From: Chengkuizengella sp. SCS-71B
GTDB taxonomy: Bacteria > Bacillota > Bacilli > Paenibacillales > KCTC-33759
NCBI RefSeq assembly: GCF_040100845.1
Contig: NZ_JAZHSH010000001.1
Coordinates: 1,488,001-1,552,000, forward strand
Reading direction: 5' to 3'
DNA: 64,000 nucleotides
Shown here piece after piece: positions 1 to 8,523 of this stretch. Every line of letters begins with the position of its first letter. The first letter of the stretch is position 1. Position numbers and translations under genes: made by a program. The notes below the pieces were generated by a model. That model did not search any database, was not told the origin of the DNA, and saw only the letters and a list, made by a program, of their open reading frames with translations.

Positions 1-589
1 TCTAAATCATATTCCTAATATTGTAATTATGGTGCCGAAGGATGAGAATGAACTCCAGCATATGGTAAAAACTGCAGTAGATTATAATGAAGGGCCTATT
101 GCTTTTCGTTATCCACGTGGAGCAGGAATTGGCGTTGAAATGGATAGAGAGAAAAAAGCGTTACCTATTGGTTCTTGGGAAGTAGTTAGAGATGGAAATC
201 AAGTTTCTGTTTTAGCTGTAGGACCTATGGTAAAACTGGCAGAAGAAGCAGCTGATGAATTAGCAAAAGAAAATATCCAATTAGAGGTCATCAATGCCAG
301 ATTTGTGAAACCTTTAGATCATTCTATGCTACAATGCTTGGCTAATGAGAGAAAAGCATTGATCACACTAGAGGAAGGTTCAATTAAGGGTGGACTTGGA
401 AGTGCTATTTTAGAATTTTATGCTGAAGAAGAGATTTACCATATGAGGATTAAACAAATGGGTTATCCAGATTATTTTGTTGAACACGGCAGTGTTAAAT
501 TTCAGCGTAAAGAAATTGGATTAACAGTTGATAAAATTATTGAAAATGTAAAGCATCTTTGTAATCAAAAAAGTGAAGTAAACACATAG
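1..589 (+). CDS. dxs: 1-deoxy-D-xylulose-5-phosphate synthase, C-terminal part (5' end outside window)
   Basis: The open frame enters from the left edge (frame starting at base 2) and gives about 195 residues, against roughly 630 for the whole family, so only the C-terminal third is here. The first residues, LNHIPNIVIMVPKDENEL, match the DXS segment at the start of the transketolase C-terminal region, and VINARFVKPLD belongs to the same domain. The enzyme joins pyruvate and glyceraldehyde-3-phosphate, with thiamine diphosphate, in the first step of the MEP isoprenoid pathway. The next gene is tlyA, 41 bases on, the usual order in Bacillales, so co-transcription is likely. The catalytic TPP-binding half cannot be inspected. 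Confidence 0.95.
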   Translation, partial: LNHIPNIVIMVPKDENELQHMVKTAVDYNEGPIAFRYPRGAGIGVEMDREKKALPIGSWEVVRDGNQVSVLAVGPMVKLAEEAADELAKENIQLEVINARFVKPLDHSMLQCLANERKALITLEEGSIKGGLGSAILEFYAEEEIYHMRIKQMGYPDYFVEHGSVKFQRKEIGLTVDKIIENVKHLCNQKSEVNT

Positions 590-630
590 GTTTAACTACT
601 TATAATCTCTTTAAAGGATCTTGGTGTAAA

Positions 631-1464
631 ATGCAAGCAGATAAAGAACGAATTGATATATTATTAACTGAATTAGGGCATTTCGATAGCAGAGAGAAGG
701 CTAAGGCTGCTATAATGGCGGGTCTTGTTTTCGTTAATGAAGAACGGATTGAAAAAGCGGGTACTAAAATACCAAGAAATACTACCCAAATTCGAATAAA
801 AGGAAATTTGCACCCTTACGTTAGCAGAGGGGGGTTGAAGCTTGAAAAAGCAATTTATGCTTTCGATCTCCAATTGAATGGAAGTGTTGTTTTAGATATT
901 GGAGCATCGACAGGTGGTTTTACTGATTGTGCATTGCAAAATGGGGCATCTTATGTATATGCAATTGATGTAGGATATAATCAACTCGATTGGTCACTAC
1001 GTAAATCTCCTCAGGTAAAAGTAATGGAACGTACTAATTTTCGTTATGTCAAAAAAGAGGACTTACAAGGTCCAATACCTACTTTTGCTTCGATTGATGT
1101 TAGTTTTATTTCTTTAAGGTTGATTTTACCAACATTAAAGGAAATATTAGATGAAAAGGGAACAATTGTAGCGCTAGTCAAACCCCAGTTTGAAGCAGGA
1201 CGTGATAAGGTTGGGAAATCTGGAGTTATTAAAGATCCTCAAATTCATAGAGAAGTATTACACACTGTTTTAAAAATGGCTCAAGAATTAGATCTATATT
1301 TACAAGGTTTAACCTATTCTCCCATTAAAGGTGGAGAAGGAAACATAGAATTTTTAGCATGTTGGAATACTTCAAATGAATCAAATAGGAGTACTGTTCA
1401 ATCTCATCACTTTTCAAAATTAATTGATGAAGTTCTTAATCAAGCTAAAGAATTATCCAGTTAA
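631..1464 (+). CDS. tlyA: TlyA/YqxC-family RNA 2'-O-methyltransferase (S4 + FtsJ-like)
   Basis: 277 residues, normal for the TlyA/YqxC family. Residues about 5-65 form an S4 RNA-binding domain (REKAKAAIMAGLVFVNEERI). It is followed by a Rossmann methyltransferase with the SAM loop LDIGASTGGFTDCAL around residues 88-102 and the family motif KPQFEAGR at 184-191. TlyA proteins methylate ribose 2'-OH positions of ribosomal RNA; in many Bacillales the exact target is unproven. An AAAGGA site lies 13 bases before the ATG, slightly far. It sits between dxs and argR as in Bacillus and Paenibacillus. Confidence 0.92.
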   Translation: MQADKERIDILLTELGHFDSREKAKAAIMAGLVFVNEERIEKAGTKIPRNTTQIRIKGNLHPYVSRGGLKLEKAIYAFDLQLNGSVVLDIGASTGGFTDCALQNGASYVYAIDVGYNQLDWSLRKSPQVKVMERTNFRYVKKEDLQGPIPTFASIDVSFISLRLILPTLKEILDEKGTIVALVKPQFEAGRDKVGKSGVIKDPQIHREVLHTVLKMAQELDLYLQGLTYSPIKGGEGNIEFLACWNTSNESNRSTVQSHHFSKLIDEVLNQAKELSS

Positions 1465-1607
1465 AGATCACTATAGGTGGTTTTTGACTTACAAATTGTG
1501 TAAATGCTTACATTCAAGGTGATGCCATCTAGTTCATCTCAGGATGAAATATGTTTATTTTGGCAGGAAATTGATGTCTTATCTCGAATATTAATGTTCG
1601 AGGTGAT

Positions 1608-2057
1608 ATGATGCCGCATGAAAAGGATTTATTGGTATTATTACTCATTGTTATTAGTGTTTTAGTTTGGTTCTTCTTTCTGGTTAGGAAATGGTTCAAA
1701 ACAGCAATGAGATCCAATATTCCACTTCATGAGGCTAGTGAACCAAAAGGAAAGGCGATATCAATTCTAGAAAGGTATGGCTACGATGTTATTGCTGGTA
1801 AATTAGTTGTACCTATTCAAATTAATATGGATGGGGCAGATTTTTCAAGCCGATTTTATATTGATTATATCGCTACAAAAGATAATAAAGATTATATTGT
1901 GTTACTTGCTAAGCATCGTCAAGAAATAAATTGGAAAGCAGGGAGCTCGATTAGAGATCATTTTTTTAATTATGCGATTTTGTATGATAAAATTGAAGGT
2001 ATTATCTACGTAGACTTATCAAACAATACCATTAAAAAAATTATTTTTCAGTGGTAA
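1608..2057 (+). CDS. Membrane-anchored hypothetical protein with possible degenerate nuclease-like fold
   Basis: 149 residues, preceded by AGGTGAT at 1601-1607; ATG 1608 or ATG 1611 could start. Residues 8-26 form one hydrophobic segment, followed by basic residues (RKWFK), suggesting an N-in anchor. The soluble part (about 50-149) has the pattern RYGYDVIAGKLVVPIQ, then FYIDYIATKD, then YIVLLAKHRQ. By spacing this resembles PD-(D/E)XK-like domains with GYxV, D and ExK motifs, but the acidic residue of ExK is replaced (LAK), so catalytic activity is doubtful. The fold idea is inference only. Uncharacterised proteins at this position between tlyA and argR are common in Paenibacillaceae. Confidence 0.75.
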   Translation: MMPHEKDLLVLLLIVISVLVWFFFLVRKWFKTAMRSNIPLHEASEPKGKAISILERYGYDVIAGKLVVPIQINMDGADFSSRFYIDYIATKDNKDYIVLLAKHRQEINWKAGSSIRDHFFNYAILYDKIEGIIYVDLSNNTIKKIIFQW

Positions 2058-2108
2058 CAAAATAAGAAAAAAATTAACATATATTTACTTAATTTTTAGG
2101 AGGAAGTT

Positions 2109-2558
2109 ATGAAAGGACAAAGGTTGATAAAGATTAGAGAGTTAATAACAAACCATGATATTGAAACACAGGAGGAATTAGTATCCTCATTAAAAGAAGC
2201 AGGGTTCAACGTAACTCAAGCGACTGTATCAAGAGATATTAAGGAGCTTCATCTAATTAAAGTCCCTTTAAACGATGGTAGGTATAAATATGCAATTCCT
2301 GTAGAGAAAAAATTTAATCCGATTCATAAATTAAAAAGATCATTAGTTGATAATTTTCTTCATATTGATGCTGCAGATAATTTACTAGTGATGAAATGTC
2401 TGCCTGGAACTGCGAATGCTATAGGCTCTTTATTAGACAATTTAGAATGGAACGAAATACTTGGCTGTATTTGTGGTGATGATACGATCCTAATTATTTG
2501 TAGAACAAAAGAGCAAAGTATAGAGGTAAAGAAAAAGCTTATAGCTATGTTATCCTAA
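2109..2558 (+). CDS. argR: Arginine repressor ArgR/AhrC
   Basis: 149 residues, exactly the family size. Residues 1-70 are the winged-helix DNA-binding domain with [12 protein letters not shown] at 36-47. The C-terminal hexamerisation and arginine-binding domain shows [12 protein letters not shown] at 100-111 and GDDTI at 123-127. It represses arginine biosynthesis and activates catabolism when arginine is high. TAGGAGGAAG lies just upstream of the ATG. In Bacillales it is constantly found beside recN and tlyA, as here. No arginine genes are in this window. Confidence 0.96.
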   Translation: MKGQRLIKIRELITNHDIETQEELVSSLKEAGFNVTQATVSRDIKELHLIKVPLNDGRYKYAIPVEKKFNPIHKLKRSLVDNFLHIDAADNLLVMKCLPGTANAIGSLLDNLEWNEILGCICGDDTILIICRTKEQSIEVKKKLIAMLS

Positions 2559-2612
2559 ATTTTGAAAACTTAATATTTACAACTTACTAATTTCTCATCC
2601 GTTCTTTTAAAG

Positions 2613-2652
2613 GGAACATATGTATGGTACAATGTATTCAAACAAACGTTCG
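2613..2652 (+). promoter_or_regulatory. Two SOS (LexA) box-like sites around a -10 element, upstream of recN
   Basis: CAAACAAACGTTCG at 2639-2652 matches 13 of 14 positions of the Bacillus SOS box CGAACRNRYGTTYG. GGAACATATGTATG at 2613-2626 matches 12 of 14. Between them lies TACAAT (2628-2633), a good -10; no clear -35 is visible. The pair is well placed for LexA to cover a promoter reading into recN. Matches were counted by eye; LexA binding is inferred. Confidence 0.6.
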
Positions 2653-2685
2653 TATCGTAAAACAGGACAAGATGGGAGGTTAAAC

Positions 2686-2715
2686 TTGTCAAAACTGATT
2701 TTAATATTAAACTGA
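2686..2715 (+). CDS. Nine-codon leader reading frame upstream of recN
   Basis: A strong Shine-Dalgarno GGGAGG (2674-2679) stands six bases before TTG 2686, which opens a frame encoding MSKLILILN and then TGA. It lies downstream of the SOS-box promoter and 72 bases before the recN ATG, which itself has no recognisable Shine-Dalgarno. It could be a translated leader or a relic of an older start. Peptide function is unknown and translation is unproven. Confidence 0.3.
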   Translation: MSKLILILN

Positions 2716-2787
2716 AAATGTATTATACAAAATCATCTTAAGTTTGTTGATATATTAAATAATCTCGTTTTGACTAAGTAGATAAAT

Positions 2788-4497
2788 ATGCTAATTGAAT
2801 GCTCTATTCGTAACTTGGCTGTAATTGAAGAAGCAAACATCCAATTTCTAAATGGATTTCATGTTTTCACAGGTGAAACAGGCGCTGGAAAGTCAATGAT
2901 TATTGACGCATTAAGTTTGATTATTGGTGGCAGAGGATCATCTGAATTTGTTAGACATGGTTCTCAAAAAACAGAGATTGAATGCTTATTTCAACTGGAG
3001 AAAGATCATCCAGTAATAAATGTACTCATTAAATTTGGTATTGAAATTGATGAAACTGAAAACTTAATCATTCGTAGAGAAATTACAGCTCAAGGAAAAA
3101 GCTCATCAAGGGTAAACGGTATTTTAGTCAATTTATCTATGCTTCGTGAAATAGGGGAATGTTTAATTAATATCCATGGACAACATGAACACCAATCACT
3201 TTTAAATGTTGATCAACATTTATTGTGGTTGGATTTATTTGGTGATGAAAAAATTAAGAATTTAAAAACTAAATATCAATCTATTTATAAGAGATATACA
3301 ATGATTCAAACTGAGCTGAGGCAACTACAAGAATCAGACAAGCAACTGTTGCAAATGAAAGATCTATATTCTTTTCAAATAGACGAAATTGAAAAAGCAC
3401 AGTTAAAAATTGGAGAAGATGAATTTTTAATAGAAGAAAAGCACAAGCTAGCTAATGCAGAAAAAATGTATGATGGAATTAATAAGGCTTATCAACTCCT
3501 ATATGGAACAGAACAAACACTAGATTCTATAGGAAAAGCTGTTTCAAATATTGAGCAAATATCTCACTATGATCAAAAAGTGTTACAACCTTTATTAGAA
3601 CAAATACAATCTGCATATTATCAAATAGAAGATTCATCATTTGGTTTGAGGGAATATCGGGAGAGTATAGAATTTAATCCTTCTCGTCTTGATGAAATTG
3701 AACAAAGACTTGCATTGATATCATCCTTAAAAAGGAAGTATGGGGAAAGTTTAGAAGAAATTTTGAATTACGTAGAAAAAATAAAATCTGAACTTGAGCA
3801 AATGGAAAATAAAGATGATAAAATTCAGGAGCTCGAAAAAGAAAAAGAAATTATTTTACACGAGTTGAGGAAATCAGCTAAACAATTATCTGACAAAAGA
3901 AGAAAAATCTCCGATCAATTATCAAAAAAAATTGAATTGGAGTTACGTGACTTACAGATGGAAAAAACTAGGTTTGATGTACATATTTCTAATGATTTAA
4001 ATCATTTTACTAAAGAAGGATGGGATCGTATTGAATTTATGATTTCACCAAATCCAGGAGAACCATTAAGACCATTACATAAAATAGCTTCTGGTGGAGA
4101 AATGTCACGTATTATGCTTGCTTTAAAAACCATTTTTTCAAAAATGGATAGAATTCCAGTATTAATATTTGATGAAGTAGATACAGGTGTAAGTGGACGG
4201 GCTGCTCAAGCAATAGCCGAAAAAATGTCGATGTTGTCAACGAAGTGTCAAGTCTTTTCCATTACTCATTTACCTCAAGTTGCCTGTATGGCGGATGTAC
4301 ATTATCTAATTCGTAAATTCATTGAAAATGATAGAACCTTTACCCATGTAAGTCATTTACATGAAGGAAAACGAATCAATGAAATGGCACGAATGCTTGG
4401 TGGTGTTGAAGTGACAAAAACAACGGAACATCATGCCAAAGAAATGCTTGTCATGGCCGATAAGAAAAAGGAACAGAGGAATCATTTACAATTATAA
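2788..4497 (+). CDS. recN: DNA repair ATPase RecN
   Basis: 569 residues, normal for RecN, an SMC-like ATPase that acts early in double-strand-break repair. Walker A is GETGAGKS at 29-36; the ABC signature ASGGEMSRIM is near 434-443; Walker B VLIFDEVDTG is near 459-468. Two charged coiled-coil arms (about 150-215 and 310-385) separate the halves. The N-terminus MLIECSIRNLAVIEE is the standard RecN start, so ATG 2788 is secure although no ribosome site precedes it. Two LexA-type boxes lie upstream. Its neighbours argR and spoIVB are the conserved Bacillales ones. Confidence 0.96.
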   Translation: MLIECSIRNLAVIEEANIQFLNGFHVFTGETGAGKSMIIDALSLIIGGRGSSEFVRHGSQKTEIECLFQLEKDHPVINVLIKFGIEIDETENLIIRREITAQGKSSSRVNGILVNLSMLREIGECLINIHGQHEHQSLLNVDQHLLWLDLFGDEKIKNLKTKYQSIYKRYTMIQTELRQLQESDKQLLQMKDLYSFQIDEIEKAQLKIGEDEFLIEEKHKLANAEKMYDGINKAYQLLYGTEQTLDSIGKAVSNIEQISHYDQKVLQPLLEQIQSAYYQIEDSSFGLREYRESIEFNPSRLDEIEQRLALISSLKRKYGESLEEILNYVEKIKSELEQMENKDDKIQELEKEKEIILHELRKSAKQLSDKRRKISDQLSKKIELELRDLQMEKTRFDVHISNDLNHFTKEGWDRIEFMISPNPGEPLRPLHKIASGGEMSRIMLALKTIFSKMDRIPVLIFDEVDTGVSGRAAQAIAEKMSMLSTKCQVFSITHLPQVACMADVHYLIRKFIENDRTFTHVSHLHEGKRINEMARMLGGVEVTKTTEHHAKEMLVMADKKKEQRNHLQL

Positions 4498-4580
4498 AAG
4501 AACTACGCTGAGGATAACTTATAGGTACGCAATTGGCGATCCTACTCGTCAAGCGAAGGAGGATAAGGGAGCGTGATTTT

Positions 4581-5903
4581 TTGTTCGTAAAAAGATTGAT
4601 TGGACTTCTGCTCGTTTTCTTCATTTGTATCTTTGGTTTATCTTCTCCATTTCAAAGTTATGCATCATTTCCAACTGAGTTAAGGTTATTTTCAGGTCAA
4701 GGAAAAAAGTTGGATTTTACGATGCCTGTTCATGCTCAGCTCACTGTTAAAGATCCGAGTGTTTTAAAAGTTAATGGGCAGTCCAAACCATCTTTTCAGT
4801 TGGATTTAAATGAACCCATTTCCATACAGTCAAATGAGATTGGGCACACTGAAATGCAGTTGAAATTATTTGGAAAGATTCCTTTTAAAAAAGTTAGTGT
4901 AAACATAATGCCTGATTTAAAAGTTATTCCAGGTGGTCAAACAATCGGGGTAAAATTAAAATCTGATGGTGTTTTAGTTGTAGGACATCACCTTGTATCA
5001 GCATCTGAGGATAATAAAATTTCGCCAGGAGAAAAAGCAAAGGTAAAATTAGGGGATTTAATAACTGAAATCAATCAACAAAAAATTACTAAAGTTAGTA
5101 AAGTATCTGATTTTGTAAATGATGCTGGAAAAAAAGGACAAGCAATAAACTTAACCTTGCTAAGAAATGGAAAAGAGCTTAATGTAAAGTTAAAACCGGT
5201 ATTTGATATAGAAGATAATAAATATCGATTAGGACTATACATTAGAGATTCGGCTGCAGGAGTAGGTACACTTACATTTTATTCTTCAGACTTAAAAAAA
5301 TATGGAGCATTAGGACATACGATTACAGATATGGATACAAATACTCCAATCAAAGTCGGTGAGGGTGAAATAGTTCACTCAAAAGTTACGTCGATTTCTA
5401 AAAGTAAAAACGGTATACCAGGTGAAAAAAGAGCCATATTATCAAATCAAGGTAAAGTATTAGGAGATATTACTAAAAACACACCATTTGGTATCTTTGG
5501 GAATATGGGCGAGTTGCCTGATCACGGTAAGATTAAAAAAGCATTGCCTGTAGCATTTGCTGAAGAAATAAAAAAAGGACCTGCTCAAATTTTAACTGTT
5601 GTAGATGGTCAAAAAGTTGAAGCATTTAATATTGAAATTAAACATATTGCTGAACAAAATGCACCAGCTACAAAAGGAATGATCATTAAAGTTACCGATC
5701 CACGTTTAATTGAAAAAACAGGGGGGATTGTACAAGGGATGAGTGGCAGTCCAATTATTCAAGATGGGAAAATTGTAGGTGCTGTAACCCACGTTTTTGT
5801 AAATGATCCAACCTCTGGGTATGGTTGTTTTATTGAGTGGATGTTAAAAGATGCAGACATTATGGAAAATATAAATAAAAATAAAGAGGACTCTGCTGCT
5901 TAA
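4581..5903 (+). CDS. spoIVB: SpoIVB serine peptidase (sporulation signalling)
   Basis: From TTG 4581 the protein has 440 residues (B. subtilis SpoIVB is about 426). AAGGGAG at 4565-4571 sits nine bases before this TTG; the frame can extend back to TTG 4533, but that adds a basic stretch before the hydrophobic segment. Residues about 4-25 form the signal anchor, a PDZ domain covers roughly 105-210, and the S55 peptidase domain carries His246 (LGHTITD) and Ser390 (GMSGSPI). SpoIVB is secreted by the forespore into the intermembrane space and cleaves SpoIVFA to trigger pro-sigma-K processing. It lies directly before spo0A, the classical order. Confidence 0.95.
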   Translation: MFVKRLIGLLLVFFICIFGLSSPFQSYASFPTELRLFSGQGKKLDFTMPVHAQLTVKDPSVLKVNGQSKPSFQLDLNEPISIQSNEIGHTEMQLKLFGKIPFKKVSVNIMPDLKVIPGGQTIGVKLKSDGVLVVGHHLVSASEDNKISPGEKAKVKLGDLITEINQQKITKVSKVSDFVNDAGKKGQAINLTLLRNGKELNVKLKPVFDIEDNKYRLGLYIRDSAAGVGTLTFYSSDLKKYGALGHTITDMDTNTPIKVGEGEIVHSKVTSISKSKNGIPGEKRAILSNQGKVLGDITKNTPFGIFGNMGELPDHGKIKKALPVAFAEEIKKGPAQILTVVDGQKVEAFNIEIKHIAEQNAPATKGMIIKVTDPRLIEKTGGIVQGMSGSPIIQDGKIVGAVTHVFVNDPTSGYGCFIEWMLKDADIMENINKNKEDSAA

Positions 5904-5948
5904 TAAATTTATAAGATGGAAACCCAAAATTTTAAAATTCTTTTTAAA

Positions 5949-5976
5949 GCGCCCATAAAGGGCGCATATTTGTTTG
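5949..5976 (+). terminator. Rho-independent terminator after spoIVB
   Basis: Perfect stem GCGCCC (5949-5954) / GGGCGC (5960-5965) with loop ATAAA, followed by ATATTTGTTT. It separates the recN-spoIVB unit from spo0A. Confidence 0.8.
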
Positions 5977-6018
5977 AAAAGCTAAGTTGGGAATTAATTA
6001 AATCTCAGAAAAATTTTT

Positions 6019-6053
6019 TTCGACAGGAGGAAATTAATTTGACATGTCGAAAT
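6019..6053 (+). promoter_or_regulatory. Sigma-H promoter with two inverted Spo0A boxes upstream of spo0A
   Basis: TTCGACA (6019-6025, a 0A box on the minus strand) and TGTCGAA (6045-6051, plus strand) are both exact 7-mers of the 0A box TGTCGAA. Between and over them lies a sigma-H-type pair: AGGAAAT (6028-6034), 11 bases, then GTCGAAA (6046-6052), against RnAGGAwWW-N11-12-RnnGAAT. This mirrors the sporulation promoter of B. subtilis spo0A, which Spo0A~P autoregulates. Confidence 0.8.
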
Positions 6054-6092
6054 GTATAGTTATGGCAAATATTTTTTTGAGGAGGATCTTTC

Positions 6093-6899
6093 GTGCAACA
6101 AAAAATTCAAGTTTTATTAGCAGATGACAACAGAGAATTTACAAATTTACTTTCAGAATATATATCTGAACAGGAAGATATGGAAGTGATGGGGGTTGCG
6201 TTTCATGGTGAAGAAGTTATCGACTTAATTGAACAAGGAAAAACACCAGATGTTCTTATCGTTGATATCATAATGCCTCATTTAGACGGTTTAGGGGTAT
6301 TGGAGAAACTTCGAGAATTAAATATATCACCTCAACCAAAAATCATAATGCTGACCGCTTTTGGGCAAGAGAATATTACACAAAAAGCAGTACAACTTGG
6401 TGCCTCTTACTACATATTAAAGCCATTTGACTTTGATGTTTTATCAAATCGAATTCGACAATTAGTCAATCATTCATCTGTTGTTTCATCACGAAGTTCA
6501 CAACCGCCTTCTTCAAAACAAAATATTGTTCCTATAGCAAAAACGAAAAATCTGGATGCCAATATTACTTCAATTATTCATGAAATTGGTGTACCAGCTC
6601 ACATTAAAGGGTATCAATATTTACGTGAAGCAATCACAATGGTTTATAAAAATATAGAAATATTAGGTTCAATAACTAAAACATTATACCCGGCTATAGC
6701 TGAAAAATATAAAACAACACCAAGCCGTGTAGAACGTGCTATAAGACACGCAATTGAAGTAGCATGGACAAGAGGCAACATCGACTCCATAAGCCTCCTA
6801 TTCGGTTACACAGTGAATATCAGCAAGTCTAAACCTACGAATAGTGAGTTTATCGCTATGGTAGCGGATAAGTTGAGGATTGAACATAAAGTTTCTTGA
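6093..6899 (+). CDS. spo0A: Sporulation master response regulator Spo0A
   Basis: 268 residues, GTG start, with GAGGAGGAT at 6079-6087. The receiver domain spans about 5-122 with acidic pocket D11-D12, phosphoacceptor D58 ([12 protein letters not shown]) and the switch lysine in ILKPFD. After a Ser/Gln-rich linker, the Spo0A_C DNA-binding domain (about 155-268) contains [19 protein letters not shown], the recognition-helix region. Phosphorylated Spo0A activates or represses the genes that start sporulation. It stands alone after a terminator, with its own sigma-H/0A-box promoter. Confidence 0.98.
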   Translation: MQQKIQVLLADDNREFTNLLSEYISEQEDMEVMGVAFHGEEVIDLIEQGKTPDVLIVDIIMPHLDGLGVLEKLRELNISPQPKIIMLTAFGQENITQKAVQLGASYYILKPFDFDVLSNRIRQLVNHSSVVSSRSSQPPSSKQNIVPIAKTKNLDANITSIIHEIGVPAHIKGYQYLREAITMVYKNIEILGSITKTLYPAIAEKYKTTPSRVERAIRHAIEVAWTRGNIDSISLLFGYTVNISKSKPTNSEFIAMVADKLRIEHKVS

Positions 6900-6924
6900 A
6901 ATGAATAATCAATAAATATATTAT

Positions 6925-6970
6925 AACCGCTATTAATTAGATTAAAAAATCTAATTAATAGCGGTTTCTT
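6925..6970 (+). terminator. Terminator after spo0A with long perfect stem
   Basis: A 19-bp perfect inverted repeat (AACCGCTATTAATTAGATT at 6925-6943 with 6948-6966), loop AAAA, followed by TCTTT. The stem is unusually long for a terminator but its placement is standard. Confidence 0.85.
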
Positions 6971-7119
6971 TATGGTATTTTATTAAAAATTTTTACAGAA
7001 TTATTATAAGCCCATTTTTTTAATTTATTTTTAATTCCGTGGCAAACAACCAATCAATTTTTTATGTTCAGAATACAATATCTAAATACTATTATTTAAT
7101 TATGAAAGGAGAAAAAGAT

Positions 7120-7806
7120 ATGGGTGTAAAAGTAACCCCAATATTATGTGATTGTACTTCTCAAACTCAATCTTTATGCCCTGATAAAATAAAGGTGGAT
7201 GTCGTTGTAGGAGAATTAAGTCTGCAGATCGATTTAGAAGCGGATATAGAGCTTGATACACCTGCAATTGATATAAAGGATATTGATAAGAAAGTTTTTC
7301 TTGAACAGTGTGAATTTATCTCAGTAAATAATAGTTCGTCAAATTGCGATTGTGGCATAGTGAATGGAAAAGTCTTTCTAGGTGGATTTGTAAGAAAAAA
7401 TATTAGGTATTCTGCTGCAGACTGTGCAAATGATGATGGAGTTTGTGGTGAGATTAGGCATTGTACGGTAAATGTTCCCTTTAATTGTGTAGTTCCAGTT
7501 GAGGATTCAAATGTTAGTAGTTCTCATGTAGAAAAAGGCACCATGGATTTTCATGGTCGTAAGTTAAAAGAGTTTAATCAAAGCATTTCTGAGCCTTATA
7601 ATGAACCTGTTAAATGTTGTATAGATCAAGTTACATTTAAAGAAAAGGATTTGTTCAGAAATCAGGTACCATTATCCTATGGTCCTAAAACAGAAAAATC
7701 ATTTTGTGTCATTAGGGAAAAAATGGTTATCCTGGTGGATTTAACTTTAATTCAAAAACGAAAAGTAGAATCATGTTTAATTATTTCTTCAAGCTCAAAA
7801 TGTTAG
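7120..7806 (+). CDS. Cysteine-rich spore-surface-like protein (CsxC/SPOCS-like)
   Basis: AAAGGAG at 7105-7111 fixes ATG 7120 (228 residues); the longer in-frame extension has no ribosome site. The protein has many cysteines (CDC, CDC, CC) and the pattern IELDTPAIDIKDI, KKVFLEQCEFI, GKVFLGGFVRKNIRYS and EIRHCTVNVPFNCV. I recall similar blocks in the CsxC-type family of Bacillus spore-associated proteins, and in SPOCS (DUF3794) domains. No signal peptide or membrane segment is seen, as expected for a mother-cell-made coat or exosporium protein. The family assignment is from memory and the location is inferred. Confidence 0.6.
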   Translation: MGVKVTPILCDCTSQTQSLCPDKIKVDVVVGELSLQIDLEADIELDTPAIDIKDIDKKVFLEQCEFISVNNSSSNCDCGIVNGKVFLGGFVRKNIRYSAADCANDDGVCGEIRHCTVNVPFNCVVPVEDSNVSSSHVEKGTMDFHGRKLKEFNQSISEPYNEPVKCCIDQVTFKEKDLFRNQVPLSYGPKTEKSFCVIREKMVILVDLTLIQKRKVESCLIISSSSKC

Positions 7807-7831
7807 TATAAATACGAAAATATTGAAATTT

Positions 7832-7885
7832 AAAATAAATCGTCTGTTTAATCACAAAAAATAAGATGATTTATTTTTTTTGTTC
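7832..7885 (+). terminator. Terminator after the spore-surface-like gene
   Basis: AAAATAAATCGTC (7832-7844) pairs with GATGATTTATTTT (7865-7877, one G-U), and the 3' arm runs into a T tract to 7881. Confidence 0.75.
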
Positions 7886-7913
7886 AAAAAAAATTCATAT
7901 TTATTTCACACTG

Positions 7914-7943
7914 TTGACATAAAGGGGATTTGTTTAAGATAAT
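7914..7943 (+). promoter_or_regulatory. Sigma-A-type promoter for the cupredoxin gene
   Basis: TTGACA (7914-7919), 18 bases, GATAAT (7938-7943), followed 51 bases later by the ATG. Confidence 0.6.
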
Positions 7944-7994
7944 ACTGTATGTAAAATAATAATATAGATTATAAATTTTAGGGGGCATTCAGAA

Positions 7995-8372
7995 ATGCAC
8001 AAATGGATCATGGTTTCACTATTTGTCATAGCAAGTGTGTTAGGAATTGTTGTTACATTCGATGCTATTGGACAACATGAAGCTGAAGAAGAAGTTGAAG
8101 AAGAAAATGCTTTAGTATTTAAAGCAGTGAACTGGAATTTTGATCAAGAGGAATATATCGTTGAAAAAGGTCAAACATTGAAGTTGTCTATGAAAAACTT
8201 ACCAGGAGAAGGAAAACATTATGTTAAAATTGAGGAGTTAGGGATAGAATTACTACCTGGGGAAGAGCCTGTTGAGGTTACTTTTGATGAAGCTCAAACT
8301 TATACTGTAATTTGTAGCTTCCCATGTGGTGAAGGACATGAAACTATGGCTTCAACAATTATAGTACAATAA
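7995..8372 (+). CDS. Small membrane-anchored CuA-type cupredoxin (cytochrome oxidase subunit II-like domain)
   Basis: 125 residues with AGGGGGC just upstream. Residues 4-22 form an uncleaved or cleaved hydrophobic anchor, then an acidic linker (EAEEEVEEE), then a cupredoxin fold. The CuA motif CSFPCGEGHETM gives C107, C111, H115 and M118, with H75 (GKHYVKI) as the second histidine. All ligands of a binuclear CuA site are therefore present, but there is no transmembrane pair or oxidase operon as in CoxB. Likely role: extracytoplasmic copper-binding or electron-transfer protein. It is monocistronic, with its own promoter and terminator. Confidence 0.8.
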   Translation: MHKWIMVSLFVIASVLGIVVTFDAIGQHEAEEEVEEENALVFKAVNWNFDQEEYIVEKGQTLKLSMKNLPGEGKHYVKIEELGIELLPGEEPVEVTFDEAQTYTVICSFPCGEGHETMASTIIVQ

Positions 8373-8394
8373 GAATTTACAGCAATAACTTTTT

Positions 8395-8424
8395 AAACCG
8401 TGATACATGTATTACGGTTTTTTT
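8395..8424 (+). terminator. Terminator after the cupredoxin gene
   Basis: AAACCGTGAT / ATTACGGTTT hairpin (8394-8419, one G-T pair) runs directly into TTTTTT. Confidence 0.85.
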
Positions 8425-8523
8425 GTGCTCTCTTTTCTTTTAAGAATAAAAACTGTGTGAATAATTTCGAATCCATTATTAAATAATAAAACTTGGAAAA
8501 GGTTAATTGAGGAGTGTTTTAAT

